A stretch of 64,000 nt of DNA from Aricia agestis (lineage: Eukaryota > Arthropoda > Insecta > Lepidoptera > Lycaenidae), in NCBI RefSeq assembly GCF_905147365.1, contig NC_056412.1, positions 17,600,001 through 17,664,000 of the forward strand, written 5' to 3'. A program made the translations under genes and the position numbers. Positions 34,861 through 46,925 of this stretch are shown here, piece after piece. A model generated the notes under the pieces. That model was not told the DNA's origin. It worked only from the letters and a program-made list of their open reading frames with translations, and ran no database searches. Within the stretch, counting starts at the first letter, position 1, and each line of letters begins with the position of its first letter.

Positions 34861-36697
34861 GCTATTAAAAAGCTATTATTGCATTTATTTTAAAAATATG
34901 TTGCAATAGAATTAATTGATACTTAAACATATTTACTCGTGTAATATTTCAGTTACTACTTAATTTTCTAAATGTCTAGATAGATATAAAAATATCCAGC
35001 CGAAGATGGAACCCTTTTTGGCAGACGATTACAAATGCGTAGCAGGCCCATTTTCACTGACCCTAACCGAACATTAAGTGACCCCTAGCAGCCGCTTAGT
35101 TTCTGTAGGTACTCAAATTTCACCAATACATAGGTTTTAGTGTGTTCCCCTCAAAAATATATTCATCAGCACATAAGACGTGTTGGTGAAAACATATTTA
35201 TCTTGAGCGAAATGGATACCGCGTTTCCACCGGAGCTGAGCTAAGCTGCGTTACGAAGCATATCTAATATATAAAAATAAGTCGGGTTTTCTTTCCTGAC
35301 GCCATAACTCTAGAACGCACCAACCGATTTCCACGGTTTTGCATTGCAAAAACAGAAAAAACTTCATGAGAAAAGCAGGAAAACAGGGAACATCATTTTA
35401 TGGCAAAACCGGGACAGCTAGTCGTTAATAAATAATATAGTTTATAACCAATAGAATCGCTTTATTTGTCTGACCTCCCGTTTTACCGCCTTTGTGTTTC
35501 CAGTCTCTTTTAATCCACATCCATTAATACGAAATGGAAAATTATAGGCTTGTCGTGTCGGGTGTGTCGGTGTGACCCATCACACTAATGACACGATGAC
35601 ATTGAAAGCCTACCTATTGCGCCATTTTTCTATAATTATAAGCTCCCATGGCGTGGTCGTTCGTTGAAAGCGAAGCCAGCTATGCAGAAATCATTTTTAT
35701 AGCGCAATGTTGCACTATCAGTTCTCTTTTATCTTAAACACAGTAGGACAGATCAGGCACAGATGCGATTTTTTAAATACACATTAGAAGCAGCGATATT
35801 CTTGCTTCAGACATTCAAGTGATCATCCTGTATTTTTAGGACAATACAGAATAATCACCTGACCAAACTTGAAAGCAAGATTTTGATTGTTCAACTCCGA
35901 CATCGAATCTACGTTTGCGAGATAAGGGAAGTAAGAGAGGTGTAGTTTGGGCGTTGATATTTAGCAATAGTCTTGTCTGCTTTTCAGCCTGTTGCTCAAA
36001 ACTCGCACGCGTACTTTTCCTTAAATAACTCCATAGTTTCAAGCAACTTTCCAGTGGCTATATTGCTCTAAAATAACGCGACATGCAACGGATTTGAAGT
36101 GCTTTTTATAACAAGAGTGATTGTACCGGAAGGAATTATAGAAGTATAACGTATCTAGGAAAACAAAGTTTGCCGGGCATTATATCTCTCGAGATAGAGC
36201 GTGGTACAGACTACAGTCTACAGGGTACTCCCAGCGCGTTTAGGTCCCGTTAAGCTGTGTGAAGCGATTAGTTTCCTCGTTTGCGACGATACGCCAAATT
36301 CCAACACTCTATTGACACAAATCGATAAATGCTTAGAAGTGAAGAATGCTTAAACGCTACTTAAATTAAGATTAGGGGAATGACTACTTTGTAATTCAGA
36401 GTTATTCTTTGCTTAAAATTGTCAGCATACTATCCTGCAAGGATGTAGGCTGAAGGATTGCCAAAGAAGTAACGCCGCCATTTTGTAACAGCAATTTCAT
36501 ACTAAGCGCGACCTGGCCGCTGCGGCCTAGAACGCTATTGCTCTAAGGACTCTAAGGTTGAGCTGTTACATCTTTCTGTCAATGTTATCCGAGTATCATT
36601 TTGCTTGTGGTTAAATTATCTGGTTTTATAGTGACAGCTCTGTTTCGTATCCACGTCCTCATGACAAGAAGACACGATTCTTGTATGATTGGTAATG
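34861..36697. other. Intronic sequence, nothing recognised
   Basis: Mixed AT-rich sequence with a short Helitron-like remnant near 35270-35400 (CTAATATATAAAAATAAGTC, CCAACCGATTTCCACGGTTT). No coding signal. Confidence 0.45.
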
Positions 36698-36859
36698 AGT
36701 TGCCAGGTTCCTAGACCGAAAAGCCGGACAAAGCAGGCAGCTTGGCCGGACATTAGTACAAAAAAGCCGGAACCTTGCTATCGAGTACTTAGAATCTAAA
36801 CTTTTAGTATAGCAATACATTCGGTAGCGTGAACAGATTTTCTGTTTTATTAAAACAAT

Positions 36860-38412
36860 TTAAGGACGATTCCGCTAGAGACGACCCTCGACACGAATTT
36901 TTAAATTACAGCATTTGTTACATTTTTTTATTGAATTATATATAGAAAGATGTATATTTACTATCAAAAGAACTTTTATCAGTAAAAATTTAAATTTGAA
37001 TGATTTATAACATTCTGAAGTCATATCATCTAACGGCGCGAGAAAAACTGCTTATGCCACACATGATTATTTTTACGACAAATCACTAGCTCGAAGTTGA
37101 ATTTCACTACATAATATTGACTGAATAACATAAGTTTATATTTCTGCGCAAAAAAATCAACAATTTTGAATTAGTTTTCAAACATTATTAAAACAAAAGT
37201 TGCAATTGTTGCACCCGCGATAAAAAAGGTACAAAAGTTTAGTTTTCTCGCTAAAATAAATTGTTAATAATTTGAAACTTTGTAAAAGTAAGAAGAATTG
37301 AGAGGGAAATAGGAATTAATCATTGGAATAAACTATTTTATGGTTTTTAATGAAAAAACAGTACCTTAAAAGTGGTTGCACCCGCGATCGAAGCAGTACA
37401 ATTGCAAAAGCAACAATTTATTTTTTAACTATTCTAGTCATTTTCGACATATTTAATATTATTAAGGGAAACAATAACGTTAAATTATATTTGTTATCAA
37501 TAGTTTTCATGTAATTACAAGATTTATAAAAATTTCAATAGAGTCACATCGTGTTTTATATTTTTAGATATATTTCATGTATTACTTAAGAGATGTTTCA
37601 AAATGATGATTTATCTTCTTTTATTTTTAAACATTTTATAAGACATGCTACAAATGACATAAAAAATCATATATATTTAATATTTTTCTTTGAAAAAAAT
37701 ATTTTTACTTATAATTCTACCATATTCTTTTAAATTATAGATATAAATTTTGAATTCAATGTTTGCTGCAGTTCGGTTTTATAGCAATACATCGAAAAAC
37801 GTTTGCCTAAGTTACATTATTAAATTGTTTTTAGTGATTTAGACATTTTATTTTCTCAGATCGATAAATGACTGATAATTAAAAAATAACAAAATTTTAA
37901 GTAGTATTATTACATCTTACTAATAATATTATGTATTGCATATCAAAAATGTAGAAATTAGTCGCAGACTTATGAGTAAATTCAATTTCTTTAGACTTGT
38001 TGCACCCGCGATATTCTGATGTTGCACCCGCGATCGTGGAAATTGTTAATAATTCCTAGTACTAATTAATAACTTAAATTAATTGTATTTAGTTAAATCA
38101 TTTCTTTGTCTTATAGTTTTTTTGAAATATGGGTTAATAAATAACTAAAAGTTTCACAATTAACAGTATTCTCAAATGAACTCGTCCGAATTCTTAATGG
38201 ACGGCCGATTTGGTTGCACCCGCGATACTACTTAAAACATATTTTGTGGCTTTTCTTAGATTTAATTATAGTTTTCATTTACATATCTTGATTAAATTAG
38301 TTAAAATGTATCCCTTCAAAAGATAATTTATTAATAGATATGTTTTATTTTGGCAGTAGGACGCTTTAAGTGCGTCAAAAGGTTGCACCCGCGATAATGG
38401 AATCGCCCTTAA
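36860..38412 (+). mobile_element. TTAA-ended 1.55 kb element with six internal GTTGCACCCGCGAT motifs
   Basis: Left end TTAAGGACGATTCC and right end GGAATCGCCCTTAA form a TIR (one mismatch) bounded by TTAA on both sides. The interior is very AT-rich and has no ORF. Six exact copies of a 14-bp motif stand out in it (see separate entry). The TTAA boundaries suggest a piggyBac-like target preference, but no transposase is present to confirm the superfamily. Confidence 0.7.
37208..38395 (+). repeat. Six dispersed exact copies of GTTGCACCCGCGAT
   Basis: Exact copies start at 37208, 37375, 37999, 38021, 38213 and 38382, all on the same strand. Spacings are 167, 624, 22, 192 and 169 bases. Sequence between copies shows no repeat of its own. 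Because the background is mostly A/T, six exact GC-rich 14-mers imply selection or shared origin, most simply as protein-binding sites of the host element. Confidence 0.9.
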
Positions 38413-38862
38413 CAGCTCTACAATTTTACAACTCATTAGGTGTCCGTCAATCGTCTAAAATTTGTAGGACTTTTTATAAAGTTATAGATTCTAGGCTCTA
38501 CAAAAGCCGGACTCCCTTTAATTTTGGCCGGACACGCAAACGAAAAGCCTGACTGTGTCCTGCTTTATCTGGAAGCCTGGCAACCCTAATTAGTATACAT
38601 ATTTGTCTCTTCATCGTATTAAGATGCACATAACGCTTCGTAGATGTTAAGCGATTGACGATGGTGACATAATATGCACTGACGGTGTGATTATGTGATG
38701 TCATGTTGTATTCATCCGGGTTATAACTTTGTAATAATTGTATAACTAATTTCATATTGTAAACGAACGCAAAGAATTTAACCCCCTTCAGCTTCGCTAA
38801 GCGATCTTAATATTGCGCAGCCTATTCGAAGTATGAAAGCTTACGTGCGATATTTAATGATG

Positions 38863-38913
38863 AACATTAATACTGATTGCTGATTGATCAAATCAGCAAT
38901 CAGTATTAATGTT
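38863..38913. repeat. Hairpin, perfect 23-bp arms, 5-base loop
   Basis: AACATTAATACTGATTGCTG + ATT, loop GATCA, then the exact reverse complement. Confidence 0.92.
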
Positions 38914-38991
38914 TTATTTCCTTTTCGTGTGTTTAATGCCATCGTTAATTTTAACGTACATTGTTCTAAATTATTGTACTTATACAATTAT

Positions 38992-39180
38992 TATACTGTA
39001 CTCGGCGAAACATGGCGGTAGCGGTCGTTGACTCCCTGTCAAAGACTTGTCGTTTTCTATATAAACCGCGATTGACAATGAAGTGTCAGAAGTTGTCAAT
39101 CGCGGCTTTGTATAGAAAATGACAAGTTTTTGACAGGGAGTCAACGACCGCTACCGCCATGTTTCGCCGAGTACAGTATA
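38992..39180. repeat. 189-bp hairpin, ~87-bp arms
   Basis: TATACTGTACTCGGCGAAAC, ATGGCGGTAGCGGTCGTTGA, CTCCCTGTCAAAGACTTGTC and CCGCGATTGACAA pair with 39093-39180 with few mismatches around a 14-base loop. GC-rich arms give an unusually stable fold. Palindromic MITE. Confidence 0.9.
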
Positions 39181-39194
39181 GTCATGTAGTTTTT

Positions 39195-39250
39195 TGACGT
39201 ACGGTGCGAATTGCGATCGTACGTTGAAGGAAAACATCGTGAGGAAACCC
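39195..39250 (+). repeat. Interspersed repeat fragment (GAAGGAAAACATCGTGAGG)
   Basis: GTACGTTGAAGGAAAACATC and GTGAGGAAACCCGCAC is a sequence commonly seen in lepidopteran non-LTR retroelement remnants. It directly follows the 39.0-kb hairpin. Confidence 0.4.
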
Positions 39251-40389
39251 GCACATGGTTGGTCCCAGACTCATTGTCCTGCTCATTCCTCTAGACTAGG
39301 CCGGCTATGTTGCGAGAATGCCTTACCTATGTGCTTTTGCAACCATACGGATATTTAAAATCTTGTCCCAGGCACTACAGTATGTATTTGAAGAGATGGT
39401 TACTTCGCTCTGAAATTACTGTATAAATCATCCACAATGGATGCAAACGCGTGAAACTATAGGAGCATACGAGCCACAAGCGACCAACCGACCTCGCTTG
39501 AAATGTTGCGAGTTGCGACCGCGACTGATGGACCGAAATGTGTGAAACATCAGCGCAGGCCGCCACGCGTTCTTCAGGATCGCTTCCTAGAATTTCTTAC
39601 ATCTCGGCCAGCGAGCTGTCAGAGTATCACCAAAATCAGCCTCTTTTATTTATAACTAGATAGCCCGGCCTGGTCTTCCACGAATATTTCATGACAAAAA
39701 TTAGCCATATCGGTTCAGGCGTTCTCGGATTTTAGCGAGACTAAAAAAAAATTATACATACTATTGACTAGTATTTATTATTTAATCATTTTCAACATAC
39801 GATGCTGGAGCCAATCTAGATAATTTTGTAAATAGTTTAAAAATTCAGCTCTGAAAGCAATGGTGGTTACTGATTCGGCCTTTATCGGCCTAAAATCCGA
39901 CACTACACGACTAAACTTTTAGCTCAGGCATTCCCATTAGCAAATTCCTGGCATGCAAGTAGCCAATAGATAATCAGCCGTTAACGTTGTTGATACCACA
40001 TTATTAAGTTGTTCATTATTGATTATCTTCAGCGTTCAACCTAAAGATTAATTAACTTACAGCCTGACTTGAGCAGACGGAGGTAAGTTGTCTATCTCTT
40101 TTTCTGTCTAAGTTCTTAAAGAAATACCTAATAAAAACTGAAGACTCAATAATAGTCTTAATCGGCCAAGTCCGAATCGGACTCATGTATCGAAACTAGC
40201 AAATACATTTTGACTAAGCACTCAGGTTTATCTCCTCAACTCTTGCGCCTATCGCACTGCGCTTAGGGCAGATTGAATTAAAGATGGACATCAGATTCTG
40301 TATGATGTAAGAGGCATGAACAGGGTCCCGATTGTCACTCCTCGAATGTCGATTCGATTGCTGACCGTATCATACGCGCTTGAGACATA

Positions 40390-40690
40390 ATGCGAGCACA
40401 CAAGAGACAGTTCTTCAACTTTTGGGAATTACGCATCCCCAGCAGTCTGGGGATAGCCACCAGGGTATGTGGGACTCTACCGGGCGGTGAAGCCCGGGCA
40501 AACGCAATCAACCGCGAAAACGCAACAGATAGCTTGCGAATCTGCGATCGAAACGATATTCGACGCTCGAGAGTCGGACCCCAGATAATTCAAGCGATAT
40601 CAGTACCATCGCCCGGGGAAGTCTCTACCATCACGACAACGGCCCCGTCCGCCATTTTGTTACGTTTAAAATGTATAGGACGCTACAGAT
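40390..40690. other. GC-richer segment, unrecognised
   Basis: Contains CCCCAGCAGTCTGGGG (inverted repeat), GGGCGGTGAAGCCCGGGC and CAATCAACCGCGAAAACGC, and is followed by a right-end fragment of the GGTACGGAACC family. A 100-residue open frame here has no recognisable domain. Confidence 0.35.
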
Positions 40691-40790
40691 AAAAATTTTG
40701 CGAAATCAACGAAACCTATTTCCTGTGATAAAAGTATTTCTGTTGCCCATACAAGAAAGGCCGACTCGCACTTGGCCGGTTTATTAAAAA
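40690..40790 (+). mobile_element. GGGTTCCG...GGTACGGAACCC family, right-end fragment
   Basis: Only the GTATTTCTGTTGCC segment and the GACTCGCACTTGGCCGGTTT end are retained. Confidence 0.55.
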
Positions 40791-40896
40791 AACTCTATTT
40801 TATGCCTACAACGTAGGTAACCTGCGATAATTACTATGATTAGTATAGAGACAGGTACAGACAAACAATTCAATGGAATTGAAAATTCATGAAAGA

Positions 40897-41316
40897 ATGG
40901 TCGGCAACCTTTTTGCAGGCAAGGGCCACAAGGTGGCAAAACAAACTAAAAGCGGGCCGCAGGCTTTATACTCGCATTAACGCTAAAAGCCCAATATGAC
41001 TTACGCATATTTAGGGATTTTCTGGACCACAATTTAAAAAAGAATTTCAACCTCTCTGATGGCTCTAGTAAAAAGTGAGCTGTCAAAATTTGTAAGAGAG
41101 AGTAATATTAGAAGAGTATTCAGAAAAATAAACAAAGTTTTTATTACAAAATGACACAAACAGCAACGTTTTTAAGTTGCGATAATTACTGGCAATATTA
41201 GAAAACATTGTTTTTGATACTTATAAGTTATAACTTATTCACAAAACATTCACGGGCCGCAAGTAAAACATTCGCGGGCCGCATGTGGCCCGCGGGCCGC
41301 GTGTTGCCGACCGCTG
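40897..41316 (+). mobile_element. hAT-like non-autonomous element with GCGGGCCGC interior
   Basis: TGGTCGGCAACCTTTTTGCA near the left end and GTGTTGCCGACCGCTG at the right form inverted ends. GGGCCGC repeats lie inside each. The target duplication has decayed. Confidence 0.6.
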
Positions 41317-41574
41317 CTCTAACTGATGATATTATGTGACGACTGACGCCAAATCGAGACGATGTTGAATGGAAGTGGTAGTTTGACCGAAGGTTAGCCC
41401 ATACATGGACATTACTGACCTGCATTACTGACATTTGCACATACTGACACATATTGCGTAACATAATAAGTACTCTCGAAGCTGCGGCAAGATCCATACT
41501 AATGTTAGGGGTATCAATACGACATACAGTGCGTCTGTCTGTTAACTCTTGAGTCCCAAACAGCTGAACCAATT

Positions 41575-41912
41575 TTGTTTTTTTTAATGAAATAAGGGGG
41601 CAAACGAGCAAACGGGTCACCTGATGGAAAGTAACTTCCGTCGCCCATGGACACTCGCAGCATCAGAAGGGCTGCAGGTGTGTTGCCGGCCTTTTAAGAG
41701 GGAATAGGGTAATAGGGGAAGGTAGGGATGGGAAGGGAAAGGAATAGGGAAGAGTAGGGAAGGGAATAGGGTAGGGGATTGGGCCTCCGGTAAACTCACT
41801 CACTCGGCGTGAAACAGCGCAAGCGCTGTTTCACGCCGGTTTTCTGTGAGAACGTGGTATTTCTCCATTCGAGCCGGCCCATTCGTGCCGAAGCATGGTT
41901 CTCCCACGTTTA
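41575..41912 (-). mobile_element. SINE (tRNA-like, Metulj-type), copy 1
   Basis: On minus it starts near CGTGGGAGAACCATGCTTCG and GGGCCGGCTCGAATGG (box-B-like), then GAAACAGCGCTTGCGCTGTT, a purine/pyrimidine tract, CCATCAGGTGACCCGTTTGC, and ends in an A-rich tail (T-run at 41575-41586 on plus). Name is from resemblance; the polymerase III promoter was judged by eye. Confidence 0.65.
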
Positions 41913-42033
41913 TCATGTTTATCGTTGCTGGGTGTACTTTGAGCCCCGGAAAAGCACATTTTTTATCCCCGAAAAATGCACGGTTCCCGCGCGTAAACGA
42001 ATTTTGCGCAACGGAGTGGCGAGCGTCATTTAG
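41913..42033 (+). mobile_element. Helitron 3' fragment
   Basis: AAAATGCACGGTTCCCGCGC and GCGCAACGGAGTGGCGAGCG then TCATTTAGT, a mutated CTAG end. It abuts the SINE at 41575-41912. Confidence 0.6.
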
Positions 42034-42764
42034 TTAATAAATAAATAATCATAATATAATAAAAGTTATTAATACATTAACAACTTAACAAAAGCAATCG
42101 AAAAGTTATTATTAATAAGTTTTGTGATTAGCCCATAGAGTGTTAAGAAAATAGTTACACTTCCATCATCGTATTATTATGTGAAAGTGTGTCGGTTTGT
42201 CTCTTACCTATCTTTATATTATACATTTAAAATATAAACTAAGAAAAAGCAGACAAAAAACTATGTAGATGACCATCATTTTCTCGCACTGAGGGAGTTG
42301 ATAACACTTTTCATCATGTTAGCTTTCAAACAAAATAAACTAGATCAAAATCGGTCCACTCGTTTGGATGCTACGGTGCCACAGACAGACACACGCATAA
42401 ACAGACTCGTCAAAATAACACCCCTTTTTCGTCGGGGGTTAAAATATTCCATATGCATATGCATAGCAATAAGCTCCATAGTACTAGTGATAGTTGTATG
42501 TAGATGAAAGTGGAGCGGCCCAAGGCCTCCGCAGTCCGCGCTCGTGCCAGCTTACATAACAGATGAACTCCAGATAAACCGCCTATATCTTCATATACGC
42601 TGAACATAGTGTATGCCAAAATATTGAGACACATAAAGAAATGATGATAATATTATGTTATGTACTTACAGGGTAACAAAATAGTAATAATACTTAAGAA
42701 TGTAAGTTCAAAAATATTGTGTAACAAAGTAGAAAAACTTTTAAGTTTCACTCTACTTATACTT

Positions 42765-42814
42765 ACGCATCCATACATACCCTAAGCTTTAGCTTAGGGT
42801 ATGTATGGATGCGT
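42765..42814. repeat. 50-bp perfect palindrome, 2-base centre
   Basis: ACGCATCCATACATACCCTA + AGCT, TT, then the exact reverse complement. Confidence 0.93.
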
Positions 42815-42836
42815 GTACATACACACCCTAAAATAT

Positions 42837-43424
42837 ATATGTCGCAGACCGCAGTCATCTGGTTCAATCTGCGATTCGATTGAAAGACTAGCGCATTCAT
42901 TGAATGAAACCATTCAATTGAATGACTCGAACGAATGTCGATTGAACAAATAACGATCGTCACTAAACGTCCAACTAGTTAGCGATTTGTAATATAGCCC
43001 TTTGAAGATAGCGGACATGAAATCAGTCAGGTAATTGAATGTTTTTGATTTTTTTCCCACTGTGGCGCTACTAGTCACTAAAAGAAATATGGCGTCAAAC
43101 AGCTCGCACAGCTGTCACTGTATTAATATATTGTCCATTAAATTTACTTTAAAGTACTATAATTTAGTAATATTATTAAATTATTATTATTATGACATCG
43201 TGGATTTACCTATTAAGTACTACCCCGTCAACGGCTACTTAAAAAAATGTAAATCATGCCATTTAACGACTTCACTAAAATACTATTACTTTTAGTCAAG
43301 ACGTTAAACGTCATAGTCAACGTCTTGACGAGTTGTCCTTCATTCAATTAAATGGTGTCATTCAATGAATGCGCTAGTCATTCAAACGAATCGCAGATTA
43401 AACCAGATGGCTGCGACATATACA
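42837..43424 (+). mobile_element. TIR element with ~80 bp inverted ends
   Basis: Left end ATGTCGCAGACCGCAGTCAT, continuing CTGGTTCAATCTGCGATTCG and GACTAGCGCATTCATTGAAT, is matched in reverse by 43340-43424. The AT-rich interior has a smaller inverted pair around CAAGACGTT/AACGTCTTG. No recognisable ORF; superfamily unknown. Confidence 0.75.
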
Positions 43425-43481
43425 TTATACATATCTACTTTATGAAAGAGACTCTGAATGAGTTGCTATTAACTTCAGTGG

Positions 43482-43660
43482 TATGTTTCTATGAGAAATG
43501 CTTCAACTTTAGCAATCTGCCCATATAATAATTAAAAATTAACAGTTTCAGCGCTGCTAATTTCACAGTGAACTCTATGTAATGATGTGAAGACTGAGGG
43601 CGCACATACACACGCAAAATATTACGAGTATCACTTTATTTTGCTACACTCTGTATAGAA
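43482..43660 (+). mobile_element. Partial copy of the 33.5-kb palindromic MITE family
   Basis: Contains GTTTCTATGAGAAATGC, GCCCATAT, TTTCAGCGCTGCTAATTTCA, CAGTGAACTC and ends GCTACACTCTGTAT. The outer left arm is missing. Confidence 0.65.
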
Positions 43661-44643
43661 TTTATCCGATTCGTATGATTTACGCTTTAAATTAACGATC
43701 CTAAAAAGAGCGTTTATTTTTTGTCATTACACACTTCTTTGTATCCGAAGCTGAAACCGACAAATAGGCAACCAGAACACGAAACTATAGAAAGTTTTCC
43801 CTACGAATGCTTAGCGCAAAAACTAGATCAATCACATATGGAGGAAAATGTAGCCCAGTTATTGTGTCGTATCATGTGTTCTCTCATGGCTGTCTTCTGT
43901 GATATATCTTGTTCATAATATGTTGTTTTGTTGATTCCTAGAGATATACGGACAATATTGTTTCCAGAAAGAAATTGACCTTCGTTTGAACATTACGAAG
44001 ATTAATGGGTTAATAATTAATTCGTATAATATGTAGTTTTATAAGACAAATACGGCATAGATTACTTAAGCCAGTTAACTACCAGGTCATCTGCGATGGA
44101 TCGAAACGATCTATCGCATATAGCAGTGTTCCGCAAACTTTTTTCTGTTCAAGGTACATCTAGGATAATAAAAATATTTGGAGGTACACCACAAATGAAT
44201 CAGTGTGTATAGGCTTACTCTGAGCCCCCATCCCTTCGTCGATCGTCCTGAGGGCCGATATGTCCCTCTTTTGGCACTTAGCACTAGAACTAAGTACGAA
44301 TACCTTGTCCTCGGCACATACTTTGCGATCTGCGGACATACCTGACTTTCGAAACTGTTAGTTTTTCCTCTTCTGTACTCCAGACATAATCTAGAATTGA
44401 ATCAACTCGATCTCGGTAGGATTTGGTACTCCCGGCATAGACTACTATGTGTACGGAGCCTTAATCTTTTATGTAAGGATATTGCAACACCTCGTAATAT
44501 AACGTTGATTAACTGAGTGGCATATAGTGTGAGTGGCATATGGCATACAACCTATAACCCCGCTGTAGCCTTATTAAATGATCTTTCAACTCTTTAATTT
44601 GAAACTGATAGTACTAATGTTATATCATTACGTCATATATTTT
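43661..44643. other. Intronic sequence, one unassigned open frame
   Basis: 43721-43918 on plus encodes a 65-residue frame with mixed composition (PKLKPTNRQPEHETIESFPY). No acceptor/donor pair or family match was found, so no gene is called. Confidence 0.35.
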
Positions 44644-45025
44644 TAGGGTTCCGTACCAAAAGGGTAAAAACAAAGACTTCGATGTCTGTCCGTCTGTCTC
44701 CAGGCTGTAACTGAAGAACGATTATAGCTAGAGAGTTGAAATTTTTGCAGACTGTGCATATCTGTTGCCGCTTTAACAACAAATACTAAAAACATAATAA
44801 ATTAAATATTTAAGGGGGGCTCCCATGCAACAAACGTGATTTTTTTGTCATTTTTTCCTCGCTATCAATGTCATCAGCGGGTAGGCGCCTAAAATGTTCA
44901 GAAAATGTTGAATTGTATTAATAGTTATTTAATTAATAAAATAGAATTTAAATAAACTAAATAATTAAGTATGGGGGGCCCCCCATAAGTTTTGCTGTTT
45001 ATTAACGGTACGGAACCGATTATTT
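44644..45025 (+). mobile_element. GGGTTCCG...GGTACGGAACCC family, copy
   Basis: AGGGTTCCGTACCAAAAGGG to AACGGTACGGAACCG with AGCTAGAGAGTTGAAATTTT and AACAACAAATACTAAAAACA inside. Confidence 0.72.
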
Positions 45026-45735
45026 AAACATGGAGCAGAGACTCGATGCGCACAGATCCGGGGTACCACTTTGTAACTTTGCTATTTGCAATAAGTTTTA
45101 AAAGTACTGCTTCTTCTTGAAACCGAATACCCTGATTATGCTATTTCATCCAACATTTATGATATAGATGCGGTGTCCCGTCAATGTGAAATGCACCAAG
45201 TGAAACTCCAGAAATCATCCGTTTAACTCTCTCTACTTATAAGAGAATACTATTTTGCCGTTCGATAGGATCGGACAGGATCAAAACCCTTAAGGCCGAA
45301 CTAAAATCGCCATACTAAGTATTTACGTAGTCGGTATCGAGTATCGTTAAATACTATAGCTTTAAACTCATGGTAGAGCTACAGGTCAGGTCAATCTGTA
45401 GTCCGACCGGAACAATCTTAAACCACCGAACTTTCTCGAGTATCGATGTTAATTATCTCTAAAATATTAATCACTAGCGAAACAGCACAAAGCGGCTTTT
45501 GTCTCAACACTCAGATACTGATCGACCCTATTCTACTAAATTACATTTCTTATCTTCGTAGTTCGTACTGTGCCGTTGTATTAAGAGTAAATAGGCCTTA
45601 ACGGCTGCTTATATTTTTTATACCCAAAATTTTATACTTACTAGTATTCTGGTACTTACTTTTTCGAGAGACTACCAAAAAGTAGTCTTAAGGCCGCACT
45701 CAGGGATTTAACGATTTGTCATTAAATGTATGGAG

Positions 45736-46213
45736 TTAAGAGGATTCCACACCGCCGTTTTTCCATACAAACGTTGTCCCCTGTTTCCTCCCTGGATAAT
45801 ACCGGTAGAGTTATGATTTTTTTCCTGAATATCTATGGCCACTATTAGCATGTCCCTATGTTTTCCTTTTTTTCATAATTTTATTATTAAAAAAGATAAG
45901 AACGTTCAAAAACCCAAAAAAATGGCCAGATTTTCCTCTGTGTTCAAACACCCAGAAAACAAAACTGGCTAGAATATACAAAAAAAAATAAAACATAGGA
46001 ACACAGCTCAATCCTTGCTTTAATTCTTAATGAAAAAAGTACTTAAATCGGTTAAGTTTTGGAGAAGGAATCAGCGGACAACGAATCGAAGATTTTCTGT
46101 TCTTTCATTAGAACTTTTGTCGTGTTGTCTCTATCGCGCTCTGCGGTGGGAGACTTGAGATTGGTGAGACAGCAATACATTTTCAAATACCTATTTTCAA
46201 TTTCTCTCGCCCC
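45736..46213 (-). mobile_element. TTAA-ended ~490 bp MITE, copy C (reverse orientation)
   Basis: Reverse complement of copies A and B, beginning TTAAGAGGATTCCACACCGC. It ends at CTCTCGCCCC and lacks the outer ~15 bases at its other end. It interrupts a MITE starting CCGCACTCAGGGATTTAAC near 45697. Confidence 0.8.
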
Positions 46214-46925
46214 AATGTCAAATATTAAAATTACAATAAAATTAAATCTCTTTAAGTGAGGCGTTAAAGTTTTACGCTAAACTAAACCTTTTTTCCTGTG
46301 ATGCTTTGCACTTATTTTTGTATTCGCTTTATTAGTACTATAATTAAACCTTTTTTTTTCTTTTACAGGTAAGTTCCAGATATCTTTCGACATGAGCATT
46401 GAGCAGACATTAATTTCAACCTAAGTGAGTCACAACTCCGCAGTTTAAATATTTTATTGGTTCTATATTATAACCTCTACAACTTTTGCACTGCTTTGGC
46501 CCTTCTATTAGTATAGGACATAGGTAATAGGCACATAGAACTAATAGAAGAGCCAGAACGGTGCAGAAGTTGTAGAGATACAATGTTTTTTTTTAAAATC
46601 TGGAACGTAAAAAACGTACGTCGCAGATTTACAAGGACCTGCCTATTAAAAAAAAACCTCGCGGATTAGAATTTAGAACAAGCCCTTTGTACCTAAAGTC
46701 AAACTTTAATCAAGGCTGAATAGCATAAAGACCTTTTGATTAGAAGTAGCCATGTTGAAAAATAACAAGCTTGCTATTGATATAATGAGTATTGAGGACT
46801 CGTAATGTGTGATAATGTGTCATTATAAGTTGGTCATGTGTTGCCCAAGACCCAAGCAGCCTTGATATTTCTATCGCCTTTAGATATAGCCATTGCTACT
46901 TAAACTGATTTGAAACGGTTTCATT

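Larger units (their letters stand above)
36698..38587 (+). mobile_element. Degenerate TIR element interrupted by a TTAA-ended element
   Basis: Left end AGTTGCCAGGTTCC with GCCGGACAAAGCAGGCAG just inside; right end contains GTCCTGCTTTATCTGGAAGC and CCTGGCAACCCT. These are imperfect inverted repeats of the GTTGCCAGG type seen at 15.9 kb. Target duplications have decayed. Sequence between about 36860 and 38412 belongs to a separate insertion. Confidence 0.6.

Noticed and set aside
37208..38395. CRISPR-like reading of the six GTTGCACCCGCGAT copies
   Set aside because: Spacings vary from 22 to 624 bases, the motif is only 14 bp, and the genome is eukaryotic.
44111..44317. 68-residue minus-strand frame
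   Set aside because: No motif, no GC shift, no splice sites; expected by chance.
46059..46259. Open frame within the reversed TTAA MITE
   Set aside because: It lies wholly in copy C of a non-coding repeat and is disrupted in other copies.
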